Source of the DNA: Candidatus Obscuribacterales bacterium
Lineage (GTDB): Bacteria > Cyanobacteriota > Vampirovibrionia > Obscuribacterales > Obscuribacteraceae
DNA length: 62,427 nucleotides
Assembly: GCA_020050835.1 (NCBI GenBank)
Contig: JAGVKB010000041.1
Span: forward strand, 1-62,427
Reading direction: 5' to 3'
The stretch itself is not shown here. The first letter of the stretch is position 1. Below are more model-generated notes on this DNA. The model worked only from the letters and a program-made list of their open reading frames with translations. It had not been told where the DNA came from and ran no database searches.

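Noticed and set aside
1-62427. tRNA, rRNA, insertion sequences, integrases or phage genes
   Set aside because: No cloverleaf, rRNA signature, transposase motif or terminal inverted repeats flanking a transposase were recognised anywhere in the window.

Overview
The window reads as a chromosomal stretch of a diderm, peptidoglycan-containing bacterium with roughly balanced base composition. It carries DapF and an FtsQ-type POTRA protein, a nucleotide-sugar gene pair (UDP-glucose to UDP-xylose), full-length two-domain MazG, and a signal-peptide-bearing filamentous-haemagglutinin-like protein. TGA is an ordinary stop, since several intact genes end in it. I cannot fix the taxon. The gene content would suit an uncultured lineage such as the Vampirovibrionia/Obscuribacterales relatives of cyanobacteria, but that is a low-confidence guess.

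Layout. Positions 1-2160 (minus strand) hold a haemagglutinin-like beta-helix gene that runs off the left edge and is cut by one in-frame TGA. Then come about 650 bp without a convincing gene. Positions 2817-5155 (minus) hold ugd and a UDP-glucuronate decarboxylase, coupled by an ATGA overlap. mazG (5232-6071, plus) diverges from that pair and converges on dapF-ftsQ (6074-8025, minus), which are again ATGA-coupled and have a plausible TATAAT promoter. Positions 8497-9876 (plus) hold a Lys-rich, then acidic, then beta-helical protein of unknown function.

Everything from 10104 to the right edge (52.3 kb, 84% of the window) is one uninterrupted plus-strand reading frame: at least 17,441 codons with no stop reached. 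The predicted product starts with a charged, signal-less N-terminus. It continues through 13 helical repeats of about 89 residues, two long YD/RHS-like stretches, HEAT-like arrays, a long helical region, one hydrophobic Gly/Ala-rich segment and a 40-unit nonapeptide Pro-rich spacer. The second half is built from shuffled and duplicated enzyme-like or binding modules: three coiled-coil plus HExxH zincin-like modules, a fourth HExxH module with a degenerate partner, two copies of a block with three FHA domains and a Cys-His-Asp transglutaminase-like domain, and the body plus HD domain of a CCA-adding enzyme without its nucleotidyltransferase head. I read only four cysteines in the whole frame, two of them the predicted transglutaminase-like nucleophiles.

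The flanking genes are ordinary housekeeping and envelope genes. The giant protein is the unusual part. The copies have diverged in both protein and codons, so they look like old internal duplications rather than assembly errors. Its cellular location and function cannot be decided from this window: it lacks an N-terminal signal peptide and its C-terminus lies outside.
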